The notes under the pieces were generated by a model. That model saw only the letters and a list, made by a program, of their open reading frames with translations. It was not told where the DNA came from and ran no database searches. 64,000 nt of DNA from Sporolactobacillus pectinivorans (lineage in GTDB: Bacteria > Bacillota > Bacilli > Bacillales > Sporolactobacillaceae), in NCBI RefSeq assembly GCF_002802965.1, contig NZ_NXGA01000001.1, forward strand, positions 133,461 to 197,460. Reading direction: 5' to 3'. Made by a program: the position numbers and the translations under genes. Shown here one piece after another: positions 35,834 through 44,615 of this stretch; within the stretch, counting starts at the first letter, position 1; every line of letters begins with the position of its first letter.

Positions 35834-36733
35834 GTGAACAAGTCTGCTTTTATTAAATTTAGCATCGCCATGACGATCTTTGGTTCGATCGGTTTCTTCC
35901 AGCGGTTGACCGGACTGCCATCTATGGAACTTGTCTTTGTCCGCTGTATCAGTGCCACTGTGTTTCTCACCGCCTACTGGCTGATCAGCGGGCGATTCAA
36001 ACAGGAAAAATGGCAAAAAAATGAAATGGCCGCCATCATGATTGGCGGCGTACTACTTGTTCTAAACTGGATTCTTTTCTTTGCCGCATTTGAAAAAACG
36101 GCAATCACTGTGGCAATTTCGATCTATAATCTGGCCCCGATCATCATTCTGATCATTGGCTGGGTCTTTTTCAAAGAACGAATCAAATGGCTTGGTATAC
36201 TGGTTGTTTTTCTCTCCTTTATGGGTACAGTGCTAACCTCGGGCATCGGCCTGAACGATCTGACCAGCGGTAAATCCGTCGTCGGCCCGCTTTACGCACT
36301 ATCCGGCGCGTTCCTTTATGCATTTGTGATCCTCTCCGGAAAATACATTAAGCACGCCAGCCCCTATCTAGTGACGATGATCCAGACCTTTATCGGCGTC
36401 ATGATGCTGCTTCCGTTCGTTCATTACGCCATATATACACATTTGACCGCTGCCAACTGGTTCTACAGCATATTCACCGGCGTCATGCACACGGGCGTTG
36501 TTTATCTGTTGTTTTACGGAAGCATTCGCTCACTCCCTACACCTGTCATTTCCGCGCTGTCCTATCTGGATCCGCTTGTCGCCATCCTGCTGGATGTCTT
36601 TGTCACCGGATTTGTTCCTTCTTATCTGCAGATTCTGGGCATCGTCATGATCTTTATCGCGCTGTCCTATACACTGATTAAACACGAACCCGCAGATTCA
36701 AGAAGCAAGAGTCAGAGTGTCTCAGACAAATAG
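35834..36733 (+). CDS. EamA/DMT family transporter
   Basis: The 299-residue protein has ten hydrophobic helices in two EamA repeats (about 5-140 and 155-285). The start is GTG 35834 with AGGGAG upstream. Each half carries the typical pattern, for example NLAPIIILIIGWVFFKERIK in repeat one and LDPLVAILLDVFV in repeat two. It exports or imports small metabolites such as amino acids. Substrate and direction are unknown. Control by the divergent LysR gene is likely. Confidence 0.9.
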   Translation: MNKSAFIKFSIAMTIFGSIGFFQRLTGLPSMELVFVRCISATVFLTAYWLISGRFKQEKWQKNEMAAIMIGGVLLVLNWILFFAAFEKTAITVAISIYNLAPIIILIIGWVFFKERIKWLGILVVFLSFMGTVLTSGIGLNDLTSGKSVVGPLYALSGAFLYAFVILSGKYIKHASPYLVTMIQTFIGVMMLLPFVHYAIYTHLTAANWFYSIFTGVMHTGVVYLLFYGSIRSLPTPVISALSYLDPLVAILLDVFVTGFVPSYLQILGIVMIFIALSYTLIKHEPADSRSKSQSVSDK

Positions 36734-36953
36734 TTGCCTGTGATCCATAACAATAAATTAATTTCAAACACGTTGGCTGCATTATAAATTTGTATGACAA
36801 ATAAAGACTTTGTTTCAAAGTATCGGCAATGAGTGGATGGTATTGAAGGGTTAAAGGGGGCTGCGCAATAAATGAGTGAAAAAAGTAATTTTGCTGGTCT
36901 GGAGTAAAAAGGTGGATCAGATCCGTCTTCAGTCTTGGCCCTCACAGTGGTAT

Positions 36954-37058
36954 ATCAACGAACTTGGAATACTTATCAACAAAAAGCAGGATCGAATCAA
37001 CGAAGATTCCTCATTTATCAACGAAAATGAGGAAAGTATCAGCAAAACCAGACTTCCC
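36954..37058. repeat. 21-bp-period repeat, locus A (5 units)
   Basis: ATCAAC/ATCAGC cores start at 36954, 36975, 36996, 37017 and 37038, exactly 21 bp apart, with unrelated 15-bp fillers. This is the reverse-complement orientation of loci B (47583) and C (51922). In frame it would read INxxxxx heptads, but no ribosome site supports translation. It lies upstream of a TetR gene. Confidence 0.75.
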
Positions 37059-37072
37059 GCGTAAATCAGGTA

Positions 37073-37101
37073 TTGATAACTAACTAACGTTAGTTTATAA
37101 T
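37073..37101 (+). promoter_or_regulatory. Promoter with embedded TetR operator
   Basis: TTGATA (37073-37078), a 17-bp spacer and TATAAT (37096-37101). The perfect palindrome AACTAACGTTAGTT (37082-37095) fills the spacer, the classical way a TetR repressor blocks RNA polymerase. The tetR start codon follows 33 bp downstream. Confidence 0.85.
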
Positions 37102-37133
37102 TACCTCTGAAAGCAAATAGAAGGAGGCAAAGA

Positions 37134-37748
37134 ATGAGTACAAAGCAAGACATTTTTGATTGCGCGCTCGCTCTTTTTTCCGAAAAAGGGTATAACGGTA
37201 TATCAATACGTGATATTGCGCAAAAAGTCGGCATTAAAGGAAGTTCCATCTATAATCACTATCATGGGAAAAAGGCAATCATGGATGACATCTGCCAGAC
37301 CTTCGTAAAAACGTTAGCATTTTCACGTCCCCCAATTGCTGAAATTGAAAAAAAAATTGATACGATGACTGCCGGAGAAGTGATTAAATCCTTAATTATC
37401 GCTTACGGTACACGGATTAACGAGAAATGGACACAGATGGCCCGGTTAATTTTTTCAGAACACTTCTACAACGATGCGGCGAGAAAAATTTTTCTTGAGG
37501 AAATTCTTGAAAATAACGTTTCTTATTATGTATCTGTTCTGACGGAGATGGAGCGCAAAGGAAAAATTAAAGGGATTGATAAGCTTCTGGTCGCTACCCT
37601 TTTCAACAATGAGCAGGTGATGCTGTCTATGCAGTACGCGCATTGCCGCACAGGTGAAGAGAGGAAAAAGCTTGCTGAGCTGATGATGCAAAGCGCAGAT
37701 TATTTTTTTGAAAAAATGGAGGCTAAAAAAGATGAAGGCAGCAAATAA
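37134..37748 (+). CDS. TetR/AcrR family regulator
   Basis: The 204-residue protein has an N-terminal HTH, FDCALALFSEKGYNGISIRD then IAQKVGIKGSSIYNHYHGKK, and a C-terminal helical ligand domain. GAAGGAGG lies before the ATG. It overlaps the downstream membrane-protein gene by 17 bp, so both are in one operon behind an autoregulated promoter. Confidence 0.92.
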   Translation: MSTKQDIFDCALALFSEKGYNGISIRDIAQKVGIKGSSIYNHYHGKKAIMDDICQTFVKTLAFSRPPIAEIEKKIDTMTAGEVIKSLIIAYGTRINEKWTQMARLIFSEHFYNDAARKIFLEEILENNVSYYVSVLTEMERKGKIKGIDKLLVATLFNNEQVMLSMQYAHCRTGEERKKLAELMMQSADYFFEKMEAKKDEGSK

Positions 37749-38193
37749 AAAAACAATATCCTGTTATGTGCTGATCATTTTGCACTTCTTACTCGGTATC
37801 GGAGCGTTCATTGGCGGCGGATTCTTAATCCTGGCTCCGAACGGATCGCTTCTCAGCATGCCGCTTTCACTCCTGAAATACAGCTCGTTTCACTCATTTC
37901 TAATCCCGGGAATCATCTTATTTCTTGCGCTAGGCGTTTACCCTCTGCTCGTAGCCATATTTCTGATCAGTGAAAAGCCATTCCCCGTTGCTGAAGCTTT
38001 CAATTTATATAAAAATACCCATTGGGCATGGATCCACTCGTTTTATGTTGGCTTTATCCTGATTATCTGGCTAACGGTGGAAATCTATATATTGCAGGGA
38101 ATTGGCATTGTTCACGTCATTTATATGTTTCTTGCGGTGGCTATTCAGGCCGTTACATTGCTTCCTTCAGTAAAAGGACATTATACTTATTAA
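37732..38193 (+). CDS. Hypothetical four-helix membrane protein
   Basis: ATG 37732 with GGAGG 9 bp upstream gives 153 residues (the frame is open from 37708). Four hydrophobic helices (about 10-32, 55-77, 97-117, 122-142) carry no recognisable catalytic motif. Co-transcription with tetR suggests it protects against, or exports, the compound that TetR senses. I do not recognise the family. Confidence 0.7.
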   Translation: MKAANKKTISCYVLIILHFLLGIGAFIGGGFLILAPNGSLLSMPLSLLKYSSFHSFLIPGIILFLALGVYPLLVAIFLISEKPFPVAEAFNLYKNTHWAWIHSFYVGFILIIWLTVEIYILQGIGIVHVIYMFLAVAIQAVTLLPSVKGHYTY

Positions 38194-38213
38194 TAAATCA
38201 AAATCAACATATT

Positions 38214-38254
38214 GAACACGAGCGGGCACTTTCCTTCAGTGCCTGCTCATGTTC
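38214..38254. terminator. Bidirectional terminator between convergent units
   Basis: GAACA-C-GAGC-G-GGCACT pairs with AGTGCC-T-GCTC-A-TGTTC, about 16 bp with one mismatch. It sits between the plus-strand membrane protein and the minus-strand hxlR gene. Confidence 0.75.
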
Positions 38255-38259
38255 GTTTC

Positions 38260-38652
38260 TCATTCCATATTCAACTGCCGTTCCTGTTCTCGTTTTTGCT
38301 GCTTAACTTGCGCAGAATACTTCTTCCCCCATGTTCTCATACTGATAATGATCGGCGACAACGTTTCACCGAATTCTGTCAGCGAATATTCCACTTTCGG
38401 CGGAACAACAGGGTAAACTTCCCGATGGACGATTCCGTCATTCTCCAGTTCCCGAAGCTGCAACGTCAGCATACGCTGCGTGATTCCGGGAATTAATCGC
38501 CTGAATTCGTTGAACCGCCGTGTTTTATAAAGCAGATGGAAGAGAATCACACCCTTCCATTTACCCCCGATGATGTCCAGTGTGACTTCGACCGGACAGG
38601 CGTACTCAAGACTATCTGTACACCTTCCGTACCCTTCTTTTCGATTTCTCAT
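38260..38652 (-). CDS. HxlR family transcriptional regulator
   Basis: The 130-residue protein has [20 protein letters not shown], then [20 protein letters not shown], then [20 protein letters not shown], the complete HxlR winged helix. One Cys (in CPVE) lies at the position used for redox or electrophile sensing in HypR/QorR-like members. AGGAGG precedes the ATG. It is divergent from a quinone-oxidoreductase-like gene, the usual target of such regulators. Confidence 0.93.
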   Translation of the reverse strand: MRNRKEGYGRCTDSLEYACPVEVTLDIIGGKWKGVILFHLLYKTRRFNEFRRLIPGITQRMLTLQLRELENDGIVHREVYPVVPPKVEYSLTEFGETLSPIIISMRTWGKKYSAQVKQQKREQERQLNME

Positions 38653-38669
38653 GGTATGCCTCCTTTCTC

Positions 38670-38692
38670 GGTATACATAGTGATACTATACC
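38670..38692. promoter_or_regulatory. Inverted repeat in the hxlR/oxidoreductase gap
   Basis: GGTATA and TATACC arms, 11 bp apart, cover the region just upstream of the hxlR ribosome site. This is a candidate HxlR operator, the only clear dyad in the 124-bp divergent gap. Confidence 0.5.
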
Positions 38693-38776
38693 ACATCATT
38701 GTGCGTACTTATGTTTTTTTAATCTATACTTTATATTAGAACTGTAAGAAAAACACAGTCAAAAGGAGAGATCGGT

Positions 38777-39799
38777 ATGACAGAAATGAAAGCTGTAGGC
38801 TTGTACAAATACCTCCCCATCAATGATCCCGAAAGTCTGATCGACGTGACCATACCCAAACCGAAAGCAGCGGGACATGATCTTTTAGTTAAAATAAAAG
38901 CAATCTCTGTCAATCCTGTCGATGTGAAAGTCAGAGCCCCTAAAGATAAAGCAGAACAAACACCCAAAATACTGGGCTGGGATGTCGCAGGTGTTGTCAA
39001 AGAAGTAGGTGAGGCAGTCACACTTTTTCAGCCAGGTGATGAAGTCTACTATGCCGGATCGATTGACCGTCAGGGATGCTACAGTGAATATCAACTTGTA
39101 GAAGAGAACATCGTCGCAAAAAAACCGGCTTCGCTCAGCTTTGCGGAAGCAGCCGCGCTGCCATTAACAACGATTACCGCTTGGGAAGCCCTGTTTGATC
39201 GCCTTAGTGTTTCAAAAACAAAGGATGATAACAAAGGAAAGTCCATTCTGATCATCAACGCGGCCGGTGGTGTGGGGTCGATTGCCACGCAGTTAGCCAG
39301 CTATTTGGGCCTAACGGTCATCGGTACCGCGTCCAGAACTGAAACCGCAGAGTGGGCCAAACAGCGTGGTGCGCACATTATCATTAATCACCATGAAGAC
39401 TTTCTTCCACAGCTTGAAAAAGAAGGCACCCCTGCTGTCGACTACATTTTATGCCTGCACTCTACGGACAGGCATTGGAACAATATGGCGCAGGTGATTG
39501 CTCCTCAAGGACACATTGCTTCAATCGTTGAAACAGAAAAGGTTCACGATCTGGGTCTATTAAAGAGTAAAAGTGTTTCGTTTGCATGGGAATTTATGTT
39601 TACGCGGGCACTTTATCAAACAGAGGACCGTATCGAACAACACCGACTGCTCGATGAAGTGGCAAAGTTGGTGGATCAGGGGATCATTAAAACCACAATC
39701 AATAAACAGCTGAAAGGGATTAATGCGGCTACCCTTCGCGAAGCGCATCAAATCATTGAATCCAATCAAATGATCGGAAAATTAGTTGTTGTCGAATAA
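38777..39799 (+). CDS. Zinc-independent alcohol dehydrogenase / quinone oxidoreductase (ZADH family)
   Basis: The 340-residue MDR protein has an N-terminal GroES-like domain (KAISVNPVDVKVRAPKDKAE) and a Rossmann domain with GGVGSIATQLASYLGLTVIG. The catalytic zinc ligands of true alcohol dehydrogenases are missing, as in YogA/QorB-type NADPH:quinone reductases. Induction through the divergent HxlR regulator by quinones or electrophiles is a reasonable inference. Confidence 0.9.
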   Translation: MTEMKAVGLYKYLPINDPESLIDVTIPKPKAAGHDLLVKIKAISVNPVDVKVRAPKDKAEQTPKILGWDVAGVVKEVGEAVTLFQPGDEVYYAGSIDRQGCYSEYQLVEENIVAKKPASLSFAEAAALPLTTITAWEALFDRLSVSKTKDDNKGKSILIINAAGGVGSIATQLASYLGLTVIGTASRTETAEWAKQRGAHIIINHHEDFLPQLEKEGTPAVDYILCLHSTDRHWNNMAQVIAPQGHIASIVETEKVHDLGLLKSKSVSFAWEFMFTRALYQTEDRIEQHRLLDEVAKLVDQGIIKTTINKQLKGINAATLREAHQIIESNQMIGKLVVVE

Positions 39800-39838
39800 A
39801 GCATTAAAATTCCAGTATATCCAGATTTCATATTATAA

Positions 39839-39883
39839 AAAGCTTGATCAAATTGAGGCTCCTCCTCTCTTTAATCAAGCTTT
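39839..39883. terminator. Terminator between the oxidoreductase and the ABC cluster
   Basis: AAAGCTTGAT and ATCAAGCTTT form a 10-bp stem with an inner TGAGG/CCTCT dyad; A/T-rich on both sides, so it can serve both converging units. Confidence 0.7.
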
Positions 39884-39969
39884 ATTTAACAATGCAATAG
39901 TTGCAATGAAGGTTGGGAAAAGAAAAGATATCCGCATTAATCTCTTTCGCGGTGATACCAATCGATGGT

Positions 39970-40146
39970 TTAAAGCAGAGCGAACGAGTTCACGATAGCT
40001 GTTATAATAGCACAGCAGCCAAACAAAATCACCCACCATGCCCATTTATTTTCAATGCTTTTAAGTTTACAGACAAGCAGCGAAACAATACCTATTATTA
40101 ACAATAATGCACCCAGTATCAATCCTAATATGATACCTATTTCCAT
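39970..40146 (-). CDS. Small two-helix membrane protein in the ABC / two-component cluster
   Basis: ATG 40146 with GAGGAG 8 bp upstream encodes 58 residues: MEIGIILGLILGALLLIIGI is helix 1, then LLVCKLKSIENKWAW, then VILFGCCAIITAIV as helix 2. It is co-directional with, and downstream of, the BcrA-type ABC genes. Small hydrophobic proteins of this size occur as immunity or accessory components beside such transporters, but I cannot name the family. Confidence 0.6.
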   Translation of the reverse strand: MEIGIILGLILGALLLIIGIVSLLVCKLKSIENKWAWWVILFGCCAIITAIVNSFALL

Positions 40147-40349
40147 TTCTTATGCTCCTCGCATTCATCTATTCAATCTATTTTCATAACAGTTCCATCG
40201 TAATAAAAATATCGAGTGTAGGTTTAAAATTTAATCAAAACATTGCTTAACATTTTAATTTACCGTTAATGAAAGAGCTGATTTCAAAAATTTTTTGATC
40301 ATTCTAGAGTTATGTTATTCCAATAAAGCATCCGATCTTTGAACATCAC

Positions 40350-41048
40350 TTAATTTACATCAATACGATCAATTTTTCGAATCGTCCCTGCAACAATGCA
40401 AAGCGCAATTAACGCTAAGCCAAGTGGAATATAAATAATGCTGGCGAGTGAGAAACTCGGTCCCACAGATGAACTCGTCACCATTACAATCAAAAGTGAG
40501 GATACAATTGTTGTCGGTGTTGAATACTTGATCATTCCAAAGTATAAGGGTACAAGTCCCGCCCCTGCCGTTGCCAGGTTAAACAGTATTAACTTTACTA
40601 TTGCTGCGAGAAAATCTGCTGGCGTCAAATTCATCGCGGAAGTCAAATGGACGATTTGATTCAGTCCAAAAAAACCGATGATCACTATAATATTTGAGAG
40701 GGTCATCGCAATGAACGTCATACAAAAGATAAGAATCAACTTGGCACTCAGAATCCTTTTTCGGTTAATTGGGTAGGAAAACATGACAAGGATTGTCCGG
40801 TTCTTAAACTCTTCAATGATTATCTTCGAAATAAGTACAGCGGCAAAAACAATAAAGACACCCCTGACAAAGGCCCCGATGAACATTAAATAATCTGCGG
40901 AATTACTTATTCCTTGCTGTCCGTCGCTCCTTTCCATTATTGGAAGCAGACATGAAAAAACCAGAATGAAGATGGTTGCAAGAACGGCCCCCTTAACAAA
41001 CCATTCTAATTTATTTTTTTGCTGCTCAAGTTTTATCAAATGGAACAA
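40350..41048 (-). CDS. ABC-2 permease, BcrB / lantibiotic-immunity type
   Basis: The 232-residue protein starts at TTG 41048 (GGAGG 8 bp upstream). Six membrane helices and the cytoplasmic EEFKNRTILVMFSYPINRKR loop, typical of BcrB/NisG-like permeases, can be seen. It is paired with the ATPase gene upstream on the same strand and is likely to expel a peptide antibiotic from the membrane. Confidence 0.88.
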   Translation of the reverse strand: MFHLIKLEQQKNKLEWFVKGAVLATIFILVFSCLLPIMERSDGQQGISNSADYLMFIGAFVRGVFIVFAAVLISKIIIEEFKNRTILVMFSYPINRKRILSAKLILIFCMTFIAMTLSNIIVIIGFFGLNQIVHLTSAMNLTPADFLAAIVKLILFNLATAGAGLVPLYFGMIKYSTPTTIVSSLLIVMVTSSSVGPSFSLASIIYIPLGLALIALCIVAGTIRKIDRIDVN

Positions 41049-41113
41049 TGGAATCTCCTCCTTGATTATGTCGAATGGGCTGCTTTACCAGACTTCTTTT
41101 CTTTATCTGGAAA

Positions 41114-42037
41114 TTAGATCATCGGCTGATCGAGCTCAACCTTTTTTATAAAATACTCTTCCAGTGTTGTCCGTTTCCTATCAATTGACTCAATATTAAT
41201 ATCTTCCATTATTAAAGTCTTTGAGATGGTCGACTGAGGCACTTCTGTGGCATAGATGCGGATGATTTGATCATCAATCACCTTAAAACTATTAATACCC
41301 AGTTTATCATGCAGAACCATTGCTGCCTTCCTCTGCTGACTTGTTACGATTTCAATATACTCTGTATTTCTCGCCTTTATCGTAGCCATAGACTCTTCTT
41401 CAATCAGTTTGCCGTTCTTAATGACGCCGATCGTGTCCGCGATCTGTTCAATTTCACCAATAATATGGCTGGAAATCAAAATGGTCATACTGTACTCTTT
41501 ATTCAGTGTGGTGAATAACCGTCTCATCGCCTTAATTCCAGCAGGATCCAAGCCGTTAATCGGTTCATCCAAAATGAGAAATTCCGGTTTTGTAAGGATC
41601 GCCCGTGCGACACAAAGGCGCTGTCTCATCCCTAATGAGAAGTTTTTCGGAAGCTTATTTTCAACACTTTCGAGACCCACCTGATCTAATACATCGCGAA
41701 TTCTTTTTTTGTCGTGATAGCCCATGTACGCACAATGCAGTTCTAAATTTTCCAACACAGTCATTTTTTCATAAAAAATCGGATACTCAATCATACTGCC
41801 TATTCGCTTTAAAAAATCGAATGAATCATGTTTCAGTGGTTTCCCGAAGATTGTAATGTCGCCATGCGACGGCTTAATCATATTGGTCAGCATCTTCATG
41901 ATCGTTGACTTACCCGCGCCATTTGGTCCGAGAAACCCGTATATTTCACCTTGTCTAATGTTCATCGTTACATTAGATACAACATCCTGCCCTTGAAATG
42001 TTTTTGTCAGATTGCTTGTCTGTGCGACATAACTCAT
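41114..42037 (-). CDS. ABC transporter ATP-binding protein, BcrA type
   Basis: The 307-residue ATPase has Walker A GPNGAGKST, signature FSLGMRQRLCVARAIL, Walker B FLILDEPINGLDP and switch SSHIIGEIEQI. The C-terminal extension (about 215-307) is the BcrA-type domain. With the permease and the upstream two-component system it forms an antimicrobial-peptide detoxification module. The small repeat element at 42141-42424 now separates it from the kinase gene. Confidence 0.93.
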   Translation of the reverse strand: MSYVAQTSNLTKTFQGQDVVSNVTMNIRQGEIYGFLGPNGAGKSTIMKMLTNMIKPSHGDITIFGKPLKHDSFDFLKRIGSMIEYPIFYEKMTVLENLELHCAYMGYHDKKRIRDVLDQVGLESVENKLPKNFSLGMRQRLCVARAILTKPEFLILDEPINGLDPAGIKAMRRLFTTLNKEYSMTILISSHIIGEIEQIADTIGVIKNGKLIEEESMATIKARNTEYIEIVTSQQRKAAMVLHDKLGINSFKVIDDQIIRIYATEVPQSTISKTLIMEDINIESIDRKRTTLEEYFIKKVELDQPMI

Positions 42038-42140
42038 TGTGAACCTCCTCGTTTTGCTAACTGTTTTCAGTATAACGAGAGACCGTTGCTTTTTTCTGTC
42101 TTGATTCTTACGAAAATCTTAAGATGACGATAGCTACCTT

Positions 42141-42424
42141 TTAGAGGGTGTTCAAAAAGCCCACCGAATGATCAGCGGCGAATCTCAACGCCCGCTTGTT
42201 CCTCCGATCCTCACGTAGTGCCAATGAGGAACTTCAACTAAAGACGCTCACGTCCTGTGAGCAACGTTGAAGTCACCACATCCTGTGGAAGGCCGGTCCT
42301 CGAAACTTCGCCGCCTCGACCTTCCGACGGTCATGGACGACCTAGTGCAGGCGTTGCAACACGATGTTGCATTTTTAGCCTGCAACCGTTCTCCTTCGTC
42401 ACCCTTTTGAACAGGCTCTTTTAA
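42141..42424. mobile_element. MITE-like structured element, full copy
   Basis: About 284 bp with imperfect terminal inverted repeats, TTAGAGGGTGTTCAAAAAG at one end and the reverse complement of CCTTTTGAACAGGCTCTTTT at the other. No ORF. Internal hairpins include GCTCAC-GTCC-TGTGAGC-type and CCACA-TCC-TGTGG dyads. A shortened copy with nearly identical outer 48 and 25 bp lies at 60613-60708. It sits between the kinase and ABC genes and supplies the kinase stop codon. Confidence 0.75.
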
Positions 42425-43349
42425 GGTATTTCAATGAAAATGTAAACGACGTTTTTTCAAATGGCTTGGACTGTACTGAAATGTCTCCTCGCATCTCTTC
42501 AATCAGTCTTTTTGTGATCGTTAAACCCAGACCACTGCCCTGAAATGCTTTGTTTCTTGACTCTTCAAGTGTGAACATGCGTTCAAACACACTTTCCTGC
42601 TCGGTTTCATTAATCCCTTTTCCATGATCGGATACTTCCACATGGACGCGCTCTTCATCATAAAATACTTTTAAACCGATCATCTTACCATCCGCACCAT
42701 AGCGAAGGGCATTTGAAATCAGGTTATTTAATACACGGTTTAATGCTTCCTCATTCCCAAGCGCAAAAATCGGTTTCTCAGGTATTTCGATAACAGTTTC
42801 CAGTCCTTTTGTTTGGATCCAATCATAAAACAATAGAATATTTTTTTTACATATCTCAGTTAGATTAACTTTATCAAGTGGAATCTCTTTATCACCAGAC
42901 TCGAGCTTTGCTAAATCAAAAAAAGTATTCATTAACGCAATAAGCTCAATCGTTTTATCATGTACTTGCTGCAGCAGACGCGCGCGCTCTTTATCATCAA
43001 TCTGAGGTTGGCTCTGAAGCATTTCAGTATAGCCCGCAATCACGGTCAGTGGCGTTTTGAGGTCGTGAGATACATTTGCCAACATCCGCTTCATCGAGGC
43101 TTCCATCCTTATAAACTGACGTGAATGTTCTTGATTTTCATCTAATCGTTGATTTAGCTGAACAAGCAGCCCAATCAGTTGCTTATCATCTGATGCGAGC
43201 AGGAGCCGTTCCTTTGACTGCGACACTGTGATCTGCTCAAGTTTATTTGTTATGTAGACGAGGTTCTTATTTCTTATCTTCTTTTGTTGAAATTGATAAA
43301 TGGTACAGATGAGAAGGATAATGACAATACAGCTTAATAAAGCGATCAT
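42399..43349 (-). CDS. Sensor histidine kinase (short sensor, one membrane helix)
   Basis: The 316-residue kinase has an N-terminal membrane helix (2-19), a linker of about 65 residues with no extracellular sensor domain, an H-box NVSHDLKTPL (H95), an N-box NNLISNALRYG, and G-boxes DHGKGI and GSGLGLTI. This architecture suits kinases that sense through the partner transporter or within the membrane. The last seven residues are encoded by the end of the inserted repeat element, so the native C terminus was slightly different. Its start abuts the response-regulator stop. Confidence 0.92.
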   Translation of the reverse strand: MIALLSCIVIILLICTIYQFQQKKIRNKNLVYITNKLEQITVSQSKERLLLASDDKQLIGLLVQLNQRLDENQEHSRQFIRMEASMKRMLANVSHDLKTPLTVIAGYTEMLQSQPQIDDKERARLLQQVHDKTIELIALMNTFFDLAKLESGDKEIPLDKVNLTEICKKNILLFYDWIQTKGLETVIEIPEKPIFALGNEEALNRVLNNLISNALRYGADGKMIGLKVFYDEERVHVEVSDHGKGINETEQESVFERMFTLEESRNKAFQGSGLGLTITKRLIEEMRGDISVQSKPFEKTSFTFSLKYLKRACSKG

Positions 43350-44057
43350 TTAAAATTCTCCCAGCTTGTACCCGATCCCCCATAGTGTTTTGATATAGAC
43401 TGGTTTAGATGGGGTATCTTCAATTTTTTCTCTTAGGCGGCTCATGTGAACGTTAATAATATTTTCGTCATCATAGTAATCGTCGCCCCAAACCGAACGA
43501 TAAATTTGTTCTTTTGTAAATACCTTTTTCCGATTGTTAAAAAACAAAAGGAGAATTTCCCATTCCTTTGATGTTAAGTTAATCTCAACACCCTTCTTCG
43601 TTAAACGATGATTATCCACATCTAACACAAGCTCATGGACTGTAATGTTTGATTGATTTGATTCGGTCTGACTAACCATGTACTGTGTCGCTCTTCTTAT
43701 GGCAGCTTTCACTCTTGCTGCAAGTTCAATCATTGAAAATGGTTTGGCAATATAGTCATCCGCACCAAAACCAAGCCCCAACGCTTTATCGACCTCACTG
43801 TCTTTTGCTGACATAATAATGACAGGAATGTAACTTTCTGCCCTCACTAATTGAAGAAAATCCATGCCGTTTAACTTTGGCAGCATCAAGTCCAGCAAAA
43901 CCAAGTCATAATGCAATTGCTTAAAGGCACTCGTCGCCGCCTCACCATCAAAGACACATGCAACATGAAAACCCTCATTCGTTAAATAGCTTTTTACCAT
44001 ATCGCTAATCGATCGATCATCCTCAACAAGTAAGATCGTCTTCTGCAAAAGCAACAC
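43350..44057 (-). CDS. OmpR-family response regulator
   Basis: In this 235-residue protein, the receiver domain has acidic VEDD near the start, phospho-acceptor D56 (LVLLDLMLPK) and K in AKPFSMIE. The C-terminal winged helix ends YIKTLWGIGYKLGEF. The start is uncertain: GTG 44057 or TTG 44048, the latter with GGGG 8 bp upstream. It heads the regulator-kinase-ABC gene set on the minus strand. Confidence 0.94.
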   Translation of the reverse strand: MLLLQKTILLVEDDRSISDMVKSYLTNEGFHVACVFDGEAATSAFKQLHYDLVLLDLMLPKLNGMDFLQLVRAESYIPVIIMSAKDSEVDKALGLGFGADDYIAKPFSMIELAARVKAAIRRATQYMVSQTESNQSNITVHELVLDVDNHRLTKKGVEINLTSKEWEILLLFFNNRKKVFTKEQIYRSVWGDDYYDDENIINVHMSRLREKIEDTPSKPVYIKTLWGIGYKLGEF

Positions 44058-44084
44058 CCCATCTGGAAATGTAAATGACGTTTT

Positions 44085-44128
44085 GAAAAAAACACCTCTT
44101 ACAGTTACAATATCTCAAGAGGTGTTTT
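44085..44128 (-). terminator. Terminator upstream of the response-regulator gene
   Basis: AAAACACCTCTT and AAGAGGTGTTTT form a perfect 12-bp stem, followed on the minus strand by T7. It would end transcripts from the SMR gene side and isolate the two-component operon, unless it acts as an attenuator in its leader. Confidence 0.85.
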
Positions 44129-44291
44129 CCCACAATATTTTTTCATTTATTTGAAGTCTGCCTGATCAACTATCTTTTTTGCTTGAAGTAGGCCTAGTGG
44201 ATCGTTTTTTTTTAAGCAACTTTGTTTAAGGCGCATGATCCGTCCGCTTTGCGGTAAACGACGAACTGTTCATTAAGCGTTCTTTACTCAT

Positions 44292-44615
44292 TCAATGTAC
44301 TTCACCAAACAGATTTAATCCAATGGCACCAATCACAATCAAACTGATGAAGATTATCTTCTGCAACGATAGTGGCTCTTTAAAAAACAAAATGCCAATA
44401 GTCACGATTAAAACAATACCCACTCCCGACCAAATCGCGTAGGCTGTACCGATTTCTATATTTTTTAGAGCGAATGACAGCATGGTAAGACTGATGACGT
44501 AACAAATAAACATGATGACTGTATATGAAATATGTGATAATCCATTGGACAACTTCATCAACAGGGTGCCACAGACTTCAAACAAAATGGCCAAAGTCAA
44601 ATAAAGCCAGCTCAA
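44292..44615 (-). CDS. SMR family multidrug efflux protein
   Basis: This is a 107-residue four-helix protein. LYLTLAILFEVCGTLLMKLS contains the essential membrane glutamate (E13), AYAIWSGVGIVLIVTIGILF the GxG motif, and FKEPLSLQKIIFISLIVIGA the last helix. It starts at TTG 44615 with GAGG upstream. It works as an antiparallel dimer exporting cationic compounds. No guanidine riboswitch motif was found upstream. Confidence 0.93.
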   Translation of the reverse strand: MSWLYLTLAILFEVCGTLLMKLSNGLSHISYTVIMFICYVISLTMLSFALKNIEIGTAYAIWSGVGIVLIVTIGILFFKEPLSLQKIIFISLIVIGAIGLNLFGEVH

